A DNA stretch of 64,000 bases from assembly GCF_000972845.2 (NCBI RefSeq), contig NC_040019.1, forward strand, positions 10,545,868 to 10,609,867, read 5' to 3'. The DNA comes from Larimichthys crocea. Its lineage: Eukaryota > Chordata > Actinopteri > Sciaenidae. Under the pieces are notes generated by a model that saw nothing but the letters and a program-made list of their open reading frames with translations, searched no databases and was not told the origin of the DNA. Both the position numbers and the translations under genes were made by a program. Each line of letters starts with the position of its first letter. Position 1 is the first letter of the stretch. This document shows, in pieces, positions 1 to 13,500 of this stretch.

Positions 1-3000
1 ATTAAGATCAGTCCATTGTTGGTTTTGTTTTTGTCATGGGATCTTTAGCCGCAATGAAGGGCTGCTAACCAAAAGCTTGGCTTTAACATTCAATTCTTGC
101 ATTAAATCAAAGTGTGAGACCCCTTTTTTCTCCATATTTAATTGTTTTGGTCTTTAAGAACCTTCTGTCATGAGTGCGGTGATCTCCTCAAAAGTTAAAG
201 CCTTTCTCTGCTAATGAGAGCACTGCTGGATCAGCTCATGTAACTGTCTTCCGGTGACCAGAATGTGAAAATAGAGTTCAATCGTTCACTGGCTATTTCA
301 CAAAGCTGGACTAATGAGCTCGGCTTGAGTCTGAATAGCTTGACCCAAAACTGCCTTAATGACATTTAACTTAAGACTGTGTCATTCTGTGAGTTTGTGT
401 CACTGGCTCATCCAAACCAACTATTCTTGAAAACTTATCGTGAGGAACCGCACCACTCTGGCGCCTGTGCAGTGAGTGTATACACTGGAAACAACCACAG
501 AGTTACAACACACCTGGAGCCCATCCCGGGGACAGAGAGACAGAGAATGAGAGACAGACAGAGACGGTTGGATGAGCCCATAACCTCAAAGCTTGTGACA
601 CCATCCCAGCTCTCGACGCCTGGATTAACTGCTTCATTCAGAGCAGCCCGTGCTGCCTTTAGAAATCCTCTCTACATCCCACTAGCTGTCAGGCATAATA
701 TCATGCTGCCATTCTGAATTGATGGCCTCCAGATGCTGTCATGTATAGTTCTGATAGCACTTACCTGGCTAAGCAGAAAGCTAAAGGAAAAAATACATAT
801 GATCAGTGGCCTTTAACCTACTTATGGGTGTAGAGGACAAAAGTATGTAAATCTGATGATCTCAAATATGCTGTTTCTGCGAGAGAACTCTGATGCTGCC
901 AAAGGGAAAATACTGCATATACTGTACAGTGTCCAGCTGAGTTGGACAGCAGAAATCGTCAGTGATGAATGTTTTACATTAGGGCAATAAAGTGGACTGG
1001 AAGAATCCACACTGGATCAATAGCGCGAGGCAGCTTGCCAAACCATGTCATTAACCGCATATTAATTCTGGCAGCAGCCTCCGAGCCACATTCTGATCGG
1101 GGTGGTTTCTAGAGGAGTGTTTACCAAAACAAGACTTCCAGCTCTGCTTAAGTGGTTTCACAGAGCTATCCAGTGACGTAGGAAACCTCGACATATTACC
1201 GACTTTATGTACGCATGTAGAAATGTGAGGTCATGTCAGTCTTGTAAGTGTACTTTCTCACCAGAATGTGCTATGTTGTGGACTGATTCCCAAAGAAAAT
1301 GAAAGCACGGGCCTGCAATGGATCAAAAGCACGGTTGTACTGACATAACTTTTTTTTCAAACAATGAAAATGTGAAAAGACTGGAAAAAACTTGAATGCA
1401 TTAAACACAATTTTATTCCAACGATAGCAGTCGCACTAAAGATTAGGCTCTTTATGAAACAACTTTAAATGCACCTGGACCCATTAACATAAGCAGTGTA
1501 CTATCAACCATACCATCTCCACCACTGATATCGCATTCTTCTCACTCTAAATATAAGACATGTGTCAAAATGTTCCTCCCTTAATTGACCCCTAATCACA
1601 TTTGCTGAACACACAGGCGTCTGGGGGGGTCTGTCAGAGTTATGTCTCCTGAGGGTGTCATGTTTGCTCGGTCCTTTCCATCTGGTACAGACTCGGTCTC
1701 GCTATAGTGCATCATACAGTCTGTATATATTTTCCGTGAGCCTCTATTTTTGACCTCTTTGTTTTTTTGAGGAAGTGTTGAAAAAGAAACATTAGAGTTA
1801 AAGGGATGCATATGAGATTTGTAACGTAAGGCTGATGGTGTAAATGTGAAAATGAACTTTAAGAGAACATAATTTAATGAGAAAGACTTCTGCGATTCAG
1901 TCCCTGCGTCTAGAACAATAGGCTGAAGATGACGCAGGTGAGAGTTCATGCTGATACTTATTATTGGTTGATTAAGACATATGATGACCCCTGACCTCTC
2001 CAAAATCTAAACCATGTGTGGCCAAAAGATGACACTAATAGAGCCCTGCTGACCGTTTATACAATCCTGTATTTGTACAAAGGCTAATCATTTAAAGTTG
2101 TATGCCTTTATCTTTTTTTCCTCTTGCTCGGATCATGCAGTATTTATGTCACCAGGCTCATGGAAGCTTTAAGTGATATGGCCAGTGTAAAAATATTGTG
2201 TTTAAATTGAAGGAACACATTGTAAATGTTTTGGCTAGTCCACAATGTAAATGCAGGAACATGTAATAGTTTCATGTTGATTGATTCCAGTTGGGCTAAA
2301 AATGTTTAAACACCAAAAGGCTGAATGTTAATTGGATTTTTATTAAGTTTCTGGTCAAAACGATGAATCTAAATGAATGAGTAGCTATGTAGATTCACAC
2401 TGACTTTTTCAACTCCAGTATAGTACTGCAGACTGTCAAAAACAAATAAGGAATAAGAGTTAAAGCCATATTATCCTGTTAACTTTACATAGTCTAACAG
2501 GCAAACTGAATCATTGGCTTCAACTTTCACCTCTGCTGCATCTCTGACATCAGCGCTCAGTAAACCATTGAGAAGAATTTGGCAGCTCATATCTGGCTTT
2601 AATTAGGAACTCTGTCAGTGCTGTTTGGAACAGAGAGACACAGAGAAAAGTTTGGAAACAGGGATTAAATTTTGCAATCAGAGTTAGTCTTAAGTTGAAA
2701 AGTTTTCATCATTGATAAAACTCTTAAAGTATCCTAATGCGCGTAGTTTCATGTGCACCACTCACCACCCATCGATTCTTACGTTCATGGGCATGAAAAG
2801 GTTTGAAATGCAAATACATTCATGAAAGGTTCGGTATTTTTCCCACCACATGAGGATAATGTGAAGGAAACAACCAGTGGTTTTCACATTGAACTAACGT
2901 CGTGGAAAGTGGAGGCTGTTGTGGTTGGACTGGTGGATGGGTGGATATGGCCTTAAACTCTGGTGACCTGAGTTTAATTCTCAGCTTATACTTTAACTTT

Positions 3001-6000
3001 TGAATAAACACATTTCTAATTTAACCATTAAAAAACCATATCCTAACTTAATATCCTAACTTTAGTTTCTCAATTTGAACCATAATCTGAACCAAATTGT
3101 TTTACATGCCAAACCATAATGCCTCAGCACAACATGATATTTAGTTTTTGGAGAGTAATCTTCAATGATTTATGTTGTTCACGTCATGTGATCATGTGCA
3201 CATCATTAGTACAGTACATCCGCTAGTTAAGATAAAGCAGCCAACTTCACTTTGTTGAAAATGTATGTCCCAGTAACACACCTACAATGACAACAATATA
3301 TGATTCATTTTGTTATTATATTAGGCAATACAGCAGAGTAATAATAATTTAAAAAATAAAAATAAACGTTTTTTTTATTAATGTTTTTAAATCAAACAAA
3401 CATAAGTAACATTCAACAAAGCTTTCTGCGCCTCGATCACCAAAAACATTTTAGCTTTGTCACTTATAGGGCATGTTAACATGCTAATGTTACCATTTAG
3501 CCCAAAAGAACTGCTGTACAAAAATACATTACATTACAATACAATATTCTTCACAGAGCCGACTCTTAGTCTTTTAATTACCCTAAAATAAAACCTGAAT
3601 ACCGACTCTTGAGGGCGGAAGCTTTCATCTCTTTCACATTGCATTTGCACATTGGAGCTTTTTATATTTTTGGACCATATATATATATATAAAATACTAG
3701 ATTCAATAGCAACAAGACAACTTTGTCTGCTAAATGAAGAATCACAACTCACTGTTGCTCTGTTGACAATAAATGCTGCTGCAATTCATGAAGTCGTGCA
3801 ACAGTTAAACAAAAGCCCTCACACACAATGTGAGTATACTTCTCTGATTACTTTGCTGTTGCGGTTTCCTCTACTTTTTATCTCAAAAACGCAGCGACAA
3901 AAAAAAAACCCAGGATGTTATTAAGTCTAAGATGATTCGATGGATTCAGGCCAGGGAAGAAAAGCAGCTCAGTGCTTGAGTAAACACACATTTCACATAC
4001 TGATGGCAGAGGCTCACAATGAGATCAGGACCATTTCACTGCCACAGTTAAACAACCTATAGACTAAACACAAACACATACACGCCAACTCAGAAGTTCA
4101 TATTCATGCATAAACATGTACAAATCAAGATATTATGTGAGTTGGCGTTCCAAATTATCCAAATTTACTGTAAATGATTTAGCGTATATTGAATAATACT
4201 AAACCACAGCAGTCGGTGGTTAAGTGTGCTGCCAGATATAACACTCATTATAACAGAATTAATAACAGCAGAATATTATATAGATTGAGTAAGACTGTAG
4301 TCAGCATTATCTCACATAATGTTTAGGATTGCTATTGAAAACACTTTTATAGGATCACTGAGTTTACCCACAAACACTCTGCCTAAGAGAAGTTATGATT
4401 ACTATAATGATATAATGTGCTAACCACCTCCAATTTTTCCCCTCGACACAGAAAGATTGATGGTGGCCAGTCAGACCGTTCCCTGAGGAATCCTTTGAAA
4501 CCCTGCAACAATGTTGATATAGCAAAGATTCATTATGACTTTTAGAAAATAGGTTGTCCAATAACATTGTGAAAATGATTTGTTGCCTTTCATGGGAAAC
4601 ATTCCTAATTCCTAATAAGTTGCAATAATTTCAGAGCAATCCACTCCATCTAAACCAGTTATACTACAATAGATGTAATGTCTTTTACTTGCTAAATGAA
4701 TTAGCCTTTGCAAACAATGATTTTCTCCCGAGGGGTTTAACCGCAGGAATCTGACAAACTCCTATTAATCCTGGCTAAATACCAAACTCCAGACAGCATA
4801 AATATAATTGCAAGCCAATATAAAGTCTCAGCTTGGTTCGCAATTGCATTGTCTTGATGTTGCATTACCTTAATATGCAGTGTCATCGCTGCTTACATTG
4901 CTCACTGAGCATCAATGAGCTTTAAAGTTTAAAGCTGATTTTGTTTTTATTTGTTGTGAGTGAGTAATCATTTCATTGCAAATCTCAGGAGTTGCGTCAG
5001 ACCAACATCAGGATTTCAGGAAACTGAATTCCAGAGAACATCATAATCCTGCACAACAGAGAGATTTACAGCGAAAAATGCAGTGGTTCAATCCAAAAAA
5101 ATAAGAAAATTGATCAAAAGCTGAAATTTCACAGATAATCACTGGAGGAATCAATCATTGTGTGATCATATGCCACTGTTGCCTGATCCAAGTGTTGATC
5201 TAAGTCAACACAAGCTTTTAAATCAGCCCTCAGATCTACTAATTATCCACTGTTACTTTTGCTGTGGTTCGCTGGCCCTCTCAAAAAAATGGATCGAGTC
5301 TCTCCTGCTGAGGGAAACATGGTTTCAATAACAACACTGTAACGATTTGACAATCATCATGGTTGCCATTCGCCACATCTGAAATCAGCACATTCTTGGC
5401 TCCATGCGTCACCTTGAAGCAGCTCAGAGGAGCCATACCTCTTGTGAAATGAATGCATGCTCTTCTTATGATATTTCTTGCCAGGGTCAAAGGTTAAAAT
5501 GTCTCATCTGACAAATAATACTTACACTGACCTGAGGCAATCACTTGAGATACTGTTTTGAATGAAAGGGAGATTAATTTGTCATTTGGCCAATGAAATG
5601 AGCTCATCAGTACCATATGAGACAACATCTGGGGTGGCGTAATGAGCAAACGCAAACGTTCTAATTGAGAAAGTCCTTTCACCTTGACAAACACACGTAG
5701 GACACATGGTTTCAAACCCAAAGTATTTCTCTCTAACATTAAATATTCATAATGCAACACTTAAAGCTATTTAAAGCATTATTTATTAAGAGTTTTTTGG
5801 TTGTATTATTGTATATTTCCTGCTGAGTACCGCTCACTTTAAACCAGTGAGGAGAGCACAGATATAAATCTCTCAAGTGAAATAAACAAAACTGTTCGCA
5901 CTCTGGCAGAAAGTTGTCTGTGTATCCATGATTATATCAAGCTGATTGAGAAATAGGTTTTTTGGGAGCCTTTAAAGCCTCTAAAACTTGGTTTGTAACT

Positions 6001-6746
6001 GTAAATATACATGAATATGCAACATTCGAAGTATGAATTCAGACAAAAAACGTCCTTAGATATTATTTATTGAGAGTTTTACACACAAAATCTCTTTAAA
6101 AAAAAAAAAGAAAAATAATAACAATAATAATGTGTACAATAATTGTGGCCCGACAACTGTCATGACGTTTTGATCACTAAATCCTGATTGGTGCACTGAC
6201 GTTTGTGACATCACCTGTTTCTATCTGAGCTCACTTCACAACAGCGAGATGAGCAGAGACAAAAACTAAAGCACAGGAATCTTTAAAACTGTTTTAACAT
6301 TTAGTATTCATGTGGGACCACTTTGCTCATAGTAAGAAGCTGATTTAGATGATTCAGGTTTTTAGAGCCTTTAAGAGTGAGGAGTGTTGTATAATAAAAC
6401 AAAACAAAAACTACATTTCCATCTTTTTTTGAAGGGGTCTCGAAGTAGACAAATCTTGGTTCATCTTTATACTGTCATGTAGGGATGTTTATTCTCCTGA
6501 ATCAGACTGTCTCTGCGGTCTGGAAAAAAAACAAAATCACCAGTAGTTAATGCCAATTGTATAAAACTGAGAGGAGCATTACATTCTCAATAAATAAGTC
6601 ACCAGTAAGATGCAACTATGAAAGTAAAATCCATGAATGCAACATCATGTCACGCCGTTTCCAAGACTCGGTCAACACACTTTATAAAAAACACTTCATA
6701 ACATGCTGACAAGACAAATATGTTACTTTAACAAACACCTAGAAGA

Positions 6747-6748
<2 letters not shown>

Positions 6749-6781
<33 letters not shown>

Positions 6782-6786
6782 TGTGC
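6749..6786. repeat. (GT)n microsatellite
   Basis: About 18 dinucleotide units with one GG interruption. Confidence 0.95.
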
Positions 6787-8320
6787 ACAAATGTTTTTGG
6801 AGTTTGATAGTGAGATAAAGAGGAAGCAATAGACAGTTTTACAAGGTGCCATGAAGAGAGGAAAACAAACATGACATATTTAAGCTGTAATATGCTTTTC
6901 ATTACGTCCCGGGGCTAAAAAAAATATAGGTTATTTTTTTATTCCCCTGCCAGGTAATAAAGCCCTAATTGATTATTGTGATAAAATTAAATAAACTCTA
7001 AGCTGGATTTTATGACTCCAAACTTCCTGCAGAGTTTGGTAAGCAAACTAAGGGTGACTATCAGGGCAATACACTGTAGTATCACACTCAGGGAATGACC
7101 TCACAGCAAACATAACACAGTGGTTGACTTTAGTGTTGCCAATTTTTTATGACCATGGTTATTTCATTAAGCATAACAGTGAGATATTTAGGATTTAAGG
7201 GAACATTGGATAAATAGTGTTTTCTGTTTTGCAGTTGAGTCAAGTCAAGAATATCAATAACAATTTCATGCCTGCAGAGCGATACCTCCAGGATGTGTTT
7301 TCATGGCTTAGCACGAAGACTGAAAATAGCTAGGCCCATCGACGACTCCAGCTAAGACAGCTGACCTAGTGTCTGATTCTTGTGTTCTATGTAATGTATT
7401 AATGTGGGTTTACAGGCAGTTACAATGTTGGATTTATTAAATCATAATCATGAATCCACCCAGCACCTCTGCACAGCCAGCTGCAGCTGTCAGTACTGTT
7501 TTCTTTTGTAAGCAAGGTGACATCTCAGAGGAGAGAAACAGCTACTACTTACAGCAGACACTGGTTATACAGTACATGCAAAAAAACATCAGAGCCAAAC
7601 ACATGTTGGGTGGACTGAAAACAGTTTCTGTAATCTCTCTGTGGTCAGTTACTTTATGTCATAGGACATCACCTAAAGAAAACAAACTGGAGAATAGCCC
7701 AACGTCAGAGCAAAGCAAATTTGATCTAGGACATCTCCTCAAGAAAGTCTGTTCACCTTGCTGTGAAGCAAAACTGTCACAGTAAACTAAATGTCCAATC
7801 ACCCAATCAAAGCAGATGGTTTTATTAAACTGATAAGCCTCAGAGGCTCTCTGCAGTTTGACCGTGATTAGATTCAAGCCAGAAAAGGGTGCAAACTAAG
7901 TCAAGGATATCCTCACCGCACCCTGCCTCAGCAGGCAAAGCTGCCTGCTGCCTCATGCGCTATGCTATGCTCACTATTTTCCATCGTTCAGTCTCATTCC
8001 AGCTCTAATTTCAGAAAAAAAAACATGTTTATTTAAAACATGCGGCCTCTCTCACACCTCTTTCTCTCTGTTTTTACCACTTTTTTCCTCCGTCTTTTCT
8101 TTTCTCTGCTCTACCGACGTCTCATTTTCTCAGTTTTTCCTCCCCCCCCCTTTTGCTTTCTCTTTGTTTGTCCTCTCCCGCATGTGTCCTGTCCTGTGGT
8201 CTTTCTTTAGTGTCCATATGCTCTTAGAATTAAAAGAGGGGGAACGGAGGGAGAAAGGAGGTGGGCAGCTCAACCCTCCTCCTGAGGGAGCATCTGCTTC
8301 TCTCTTTCCTCTTGTTCACA

Positions 8321-8324
<4 letters not shown>

Positions 8325-8369
<45 letters not shown>
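8325..8369. repeat. (TC)n microsatellite
   Basis: About 22 uninterrupted CT units in a wider pyrimidine-rich stretch from about 8,040. Confidence 0.95.
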
Positions 8370-8370
<1 letters not shown>

Positions 8371-9845
8371 CTCTTCCTCTGCGGACTAACAAACAGCTCT
8401 GACCTCAGACAGTTGGATGCATTACAGAGGAGCAACATGATATAAAACAAAAAATATGTAGCCAAATGACAAATCAGGTTAGGGATGTGGCCAGTATATC
8501 AGAAACATTTGCAGATCGTTTAAATCACTATTACTCTCATATGTTGTAATCTGACAAAAACACCTTTGCATTTTGTTGATATTGTGCTTATTAACATTTG
8601 TGTAAAATTCAGGGCCATGTTCTCCAGATGCTCTTCATAGCACCCTGCAAACTATTTGAGCTCAGCTGTTATGTTACTGATATTATAGCTTGACAGCAGA
8701 TGTCTGTTGCTAATGAAGGTTTCTACAGGCACAATTTAACCAAAAACTAATTATTAAACATCTAACAATGAGAAATAGTAAATGTTTTGCAAAATATGTT
8801 TTTACCTATATGTAACAGAATTCTTCTTCGATAGTCTTTTATTTAGCTTTTATGTTTTTGTAATATTGCAACACTGTGTTCCCCTATTTAGCATTCATAA
8901 GCAGTGTACAGACATGTAATAAATGGTTCATAACACATCATAATATAGTTGTAAGCAGCTTTAAAATGTTATTTTACATTGTTACACCTGTGTTTTTTTG
9001 TTTGTGCTTCAGCCTCTGCTTGCAGGTTCCCACTGAATGAGTTATAGTTACAGATACACCCATTAATAAACACTTATACCTGTTTACAACAAAAACCATT
9101 TATTAAATGTGTATATAGTGCTTATAAATGATAAATGACACTTAAAGGTCATTGCATTAGTGTGTGTCTGGCTTACTGTTTCACTTTACATGAAGTGCTT
9201 GGAAAATCACAAATGTCTTGTAAAGCCACATTCAAAAATCTTTCACTTCAATGAGGCAGCACTTTAAGCATCATCTCAGTAATATATATAGTAACATCAT
9301 GGTGGCTCAGCATTATCCCTAGAGGTGAATGTGTTGGACTCTTTCCTTGCTTAGTGTCCAGTACATGCTGGGATATGGTGCAAACATGCTGCATTGCCTA
9401 ATGTCTTGTTTTACGTCATATGGGATGGATGTTAGAGATGGAAAGTTTCCCAAACTGGTTGGATGATTACAGAGTGGTGTGAGTGGCAAGATAACGACAT
9501 ATCCATTAATTTTGGTTTAATTACATTGAACATTGTCATTCTGAGCCGTCACTGACAGGTGTAGAGTTGCGCAAGGGTTATTTTCGCATACGTAATGTAA
9601 AAATTGCTTTGTGGGATTCTTAGCAGGAAGCAGTGCGATGCAAACAACACAAGCATTTTTTGTTCCATTATGTGAAATTTGATAAAAATTCCACATGAAA
9701 TGCCAATAAATACACTGCACTTTAAGATGGAGTGATATTGGACACAACCCTAAAATAAAAACTAAGTCATGACTACTCCATTACTTTCTCTCCTTGTATT
9801 TTCATGGTTTCAATTAATCATTTAAAGATTGTGGCTAAAAGTTAA

Positions 9846-10200
9846 CTTAAAGGAATAGTTCAGCATTTTGTGAAATACAATTATTGCTGAGAGTTAGGCC
9901 AGAAGATCAATATCACTCACGACATTTCTTTGTGAAATATGAAACTATAGTCAGGAGACAGTTAGCTTAGCATAAAAACTGGAAGCAGGGGCTCTGCCCA
10001 AAGGTATGCCCGGGTAACAAATAGTCCACAGATAGTTTTGGTGTTTGTATGTATTAAACAAACAATAATAACTTGTTAATAAGTGATTGTTTGGTGTGTG
10101 TTGGTAGGGAGATTTTGCTGTCTTCTTCTTGATTCCAGTCTTTATGCAAAGCTAACATCTCCTGGCTACCTTCATATTGAACAGAGTTTTTGGGAGAACA
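9846..10200 (+). mobile_element. Palindromic MITE copy (TTAAAGGAATAGTTCA family)
   Basis: Starts CTTAAAGGAATAGTTCAGC, continues with CAGGAGACAGTTAGCTTAGC and CATAAAAACTGGAAGCAGG, and ends with the inverted form (GATTCCAGTCTTTATGCAAA). The two halves are imperfect reverse complements. Related copies are at 12,598, 22,225 and 27,715. Confidence 0.65.
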
Positions 10201-11159
10201 TGCTTTAATTGCAACCATGATTTAATATCTTTACTTAGTATTGTATTGTGGGATGATCTCACATTGCAAAATGTGGACATGATTAATTCGACTCTATAGC
10301 TGCTCACAGCTTGGAAAAGTGTCTTTTTTTATCTACATATGTCCAAATAATTTCAGATTTGAATGCTGTCTCACTGTGTAAACACACATCCGTCAATAAA
10401 CACGGAGAGCAGCTGAAGTGTTATGCACTCAATATGTCCATAAATTACCAATGAACCCAATAACACACCCTGAGAAGTCATTTTCCATGAGCTATTCCAA
10501 AATATGGCTGATATAAAATTTCATATCTCGGAACGATGCTTTGAAACATCCCATGAAATACATCAGCCTTGTGTTGCCCATGAGAGGCTGAGCAGCTGTT
10601 TAAAGTGAGCAGAGTAACAAATTCACGGCCCTAAAACACAGGCGACATGTAATGTATGTCTCAGCGGGTGCAATAAATACTGCAATAAAATTATGATAGT
10701 GTCAATGTTTCCAACCTCCGCGAAGGGAGAGATGTGAAGCGAGGCCCTAGCACTTATGTAGGAGACAAGGTCTTTTGTTATGTGACATATAAATTTGAAT
10801 CAGTCCTATTTATATGTGATTTAACAAGGAGTATTTAATCAAATTCAGCTGGTGATGCTTTATCACTGATACATAACACCTCCTTCGGCCAAAACTCTGA
10901 GTATTTCATGTCACTTGATGTCAAATTATTACCTGCAGTTAAAATGATGTCATATTTCTCCTTAGCATGACAAAGCAAAGCACTTTATTTTTATTTTTAA
11001 TAACATGAAAGACGGTTTAAGTCACTTCTATTGTATTGTCGTACAATGGCGCTGAACCCCATGCTTTTCTGTGATTATGTAATTACCTCTTAAATACCTT
11101 TTTACATACTGTGTCATTAAAGTTGCCTAAACCATAGCTCAGCTCTTGCTTTTCTTCTC

Positions 11160-11411
11160 CCCCCACCCCCCTCTTCCATGTCTGCTCTGCCTCCCTCACA
11201 TAATCTGCAGGGCACCATCCTCGCTCTGCTGACTCAGAGCAGATCAAGGCACGGGGAGTCTTCTTTTTGGCATCAGAGAAGGAGCGAGGATCTGGAAGAA
11301 CTGGGCATCACGCCATGTGACGATGGTGTCACACTTGTTTTGTACGTGCAAATGCATAGCTGCGTGCTTTACATCAATAAGACTGTACAAAGGGCTTTCC
11401 TCACTGCGTAG
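11160..11411 (+). other. Exon-like segment after a strong polypyrimidine tract
   Basis: A C/T-rich tract and TCTGCAG at 11,203-11,209 precede an open frame to the TAG at 11,409-11,411 (GTILALLTQSRSRHGES..., including HQRRSEDLEELGITPCDDG). Base composition is richer in GC than its surroundings. No family is recognised and no partner exon was found nearby, so it may equally be conserved non-coding sequence. Confidence 0.15.
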
Positions 11412-12597
11412 GAAAGGGTGTGTGAAGGGAGAGCACGCTTCTTGTGTTGCGTTGATGATTCATATGTGCTTTTAAAGGGATGAGTTCTTTTTCAGGTTTT
11501 CATATGACAAGTTCGCACTTGACCTTCATGTGCAATCTCGAGGTGAAGGGTTTGGTCCATTTCTTAAAACCCTTAAAACCATAAAGCTCCTGCTACATCG
11601 GGCTGCAAAGCATGACGCAATTGCATCATCGAGGAACAGATGTTTGTGACATTTTATCCAAACTGTGTCTTGCCTCATTCTGCTTCTCCTCCATACACTG
11701 TGTGTACTTTACCCTCGAATAAACTGTTTCTTTGATGTCACTGCACCTTCTGGGACATTTACAAGGCTTTCCCATGAGGTTCATTGAACGCATAGTGATG
11801 ATGCATTTACTTAAGCAAGTTTAGATGACACATAAACAAAACAGCATATCACAGCAACCGGAGTTTCAGCCAGCTGTAAAATAAGGAAAAAGAGCAGAAG
11901 GGGGAAAACAAGGATAAGAAATAATGACAAAATCATGCTGTTAGTTTGGCAGCGAACACTGAGGCACACTTCAGAGAGAATCCAGAGAAAGTGAGTAAGC
12001 ATATTTGCTTTACTCTCTGGGGTGCCTTCAGCATGTGTTGCAGTGGGCTGAAGATAAGGCTGCTATGTAATATCAAGGTTTGAGTTCAAACTTGACAAGT
12101 CATCTGTCTGTTTTAAGCTTTTCATGTTCCACCCTACTACTCCTTCTTTTTACAGATACAAGGTATGGTCCATTAGCAGTGTAAGAAATGAGAGCAGATT
12201 TCTCACAGCGAATGAGCAACCTTGTGTTTTGTAGTGAGGACTCAACCAGATTTCTACTAATTACAGGCCAGAGGGGGTACAAGCTGAACCAAACAGCTTA
12301 ACACACATCAGAGAAAAGAATGTTTCTGCCCTTCAAAGCCTCGTGAACGTATGTATCCTCAAACCACACGCTGCTAATATACTGTATGAGAGCTATATTA
12401 AGTGAAACATGAGCCGAATAATGACTGTCAGACAAATACTGCATTATGCAGGCTTCCACATGTTTATGTTTTATCTGTTTTAAGCTTTGTTCTGTCTTAC
12501 AGCTATACCTGCATACTTCTGTAACAGCGAAGGAAGAAGAGACAGGCACACATAAACCCTTGACATACAGGTTTCTTCTTTTGTGTCCTCTTCAAGG

Positions 12598-12950
12598 GAG
12601 AGTTTCACATTTGAAATACACTATTTGATTCCTGCCAAGAGAAGAGCAATACCACTCTCATATCTGTGAAATATCAAGGATGCAGACTGGAAGAGTGAGT
12701 AAACAGCAAGCTTGGTTCTGACTGCTCATGGTCTGACTTTGGTCCAGGCAAGAAATAGTCATAACTCCTCCTGATTAAACAAAAGTTATTGTATTTACAC
12801 TACCGATTTCACAAATGAGGTATAACGTGTAAATGAATGAGCTTTTGAGATGCTGGTACACACATGTTTGTTTCCTTTGGCCAGAGCCAGGCTAGTTGTT
12901 TCTCTCTGTTTCCGATCTTAATGCTAAGATAGGTTATCTGCCCTTTTTTG
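12598..12950 (+). mobile_element. Palindromic MITE copy, degraded
   Basis: Shares GCCAAGAGAAGAGCAATACC and ACTCTCATATCTGTGAAATA with the family at the left and GCCAGAGCCAGGCTAGTTG with an inverted TGCTAAGATAGG at the right. The central part is not recognisable. Confidence 0.55.
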
Positions 12951-13387
12951 CTGTAGCCTCATACATTAGACTCACGACACACAATCAAAATCAAAATCAA
13001 TTCAGCACAACCATTTTCTTCTTACAATGCAACTCAACCGCCAACTAATTCAGTTGGAGATTAGATATGGTAATAGCAAGAGCTAACACCTCACCACCAG
13101 ATTTTTTTGGTTTCAAACTTTCGGTCTTCTGGACTCAAGTGACATCACTTGAGGCAATTTATCAGACTTCCAAACCACTTAACCACTTTTTAACATGCAG
13201 TACTACTCCCAAACACCTGACATGAATCTACCTGATATGTGGGCACCTTTAAAATGATTACATTACACAGTTTTACTGTATCACTCTGGATAAGCTTGGT
13301 CCTGTTGTTCATTGGAGCTTTATGATGTTTTAACTGAGTGAAATATTCAAACACAAGACTCCATATTTTTATGTCTGTTCCATTTCA

Positions 13388-13500
13388 TCAAATATATGAT
13401 AAGATAAGAAAAGATAATCCTTTATTGATCCCTGGAAATTCAGGTTACAGCAAGACATAAGCATAGGAAAATACAAAAACTTAAAGAAAATAAATCATGA
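13388..13500 (-). mobile_element. LINE 3' tail, reverse orientation
   Basis: Starts with GATAAGATAAGAAAAGATAA followed by TCCTTTATTGATCCCTGG and AAATTCAGG, the reverse complement of the common fish LINE tail (CCC..GGATCAATAAAGG(A)TTATCTTATC). The sequence beyond 13,500 is AT-rich. Confidence 0.55.

Larger units (their letters stand above)
1..9845. other. Gene-free region, left edge
   Basis: No exon with credible splice sites or family similarity was seen. Notable contents: a less AT-rich block at 410-760, a short (AT)n at 3,678-3,692, and the GT and TC microsatellites. Sequence at 8,870-9,170 (GTAATAAATGGTTCATAACA, CAAAAACCATTTATTAAATG) may be an old dispersed repeat. Confidence 0.6.

Noticed and set aside
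379..717. 112-codon open frame near the left edge
   Set aside because: Begins without an ATG in good context, has no family similarity, no splice partner and no codon bias; probably chance or part of a non-coding block.
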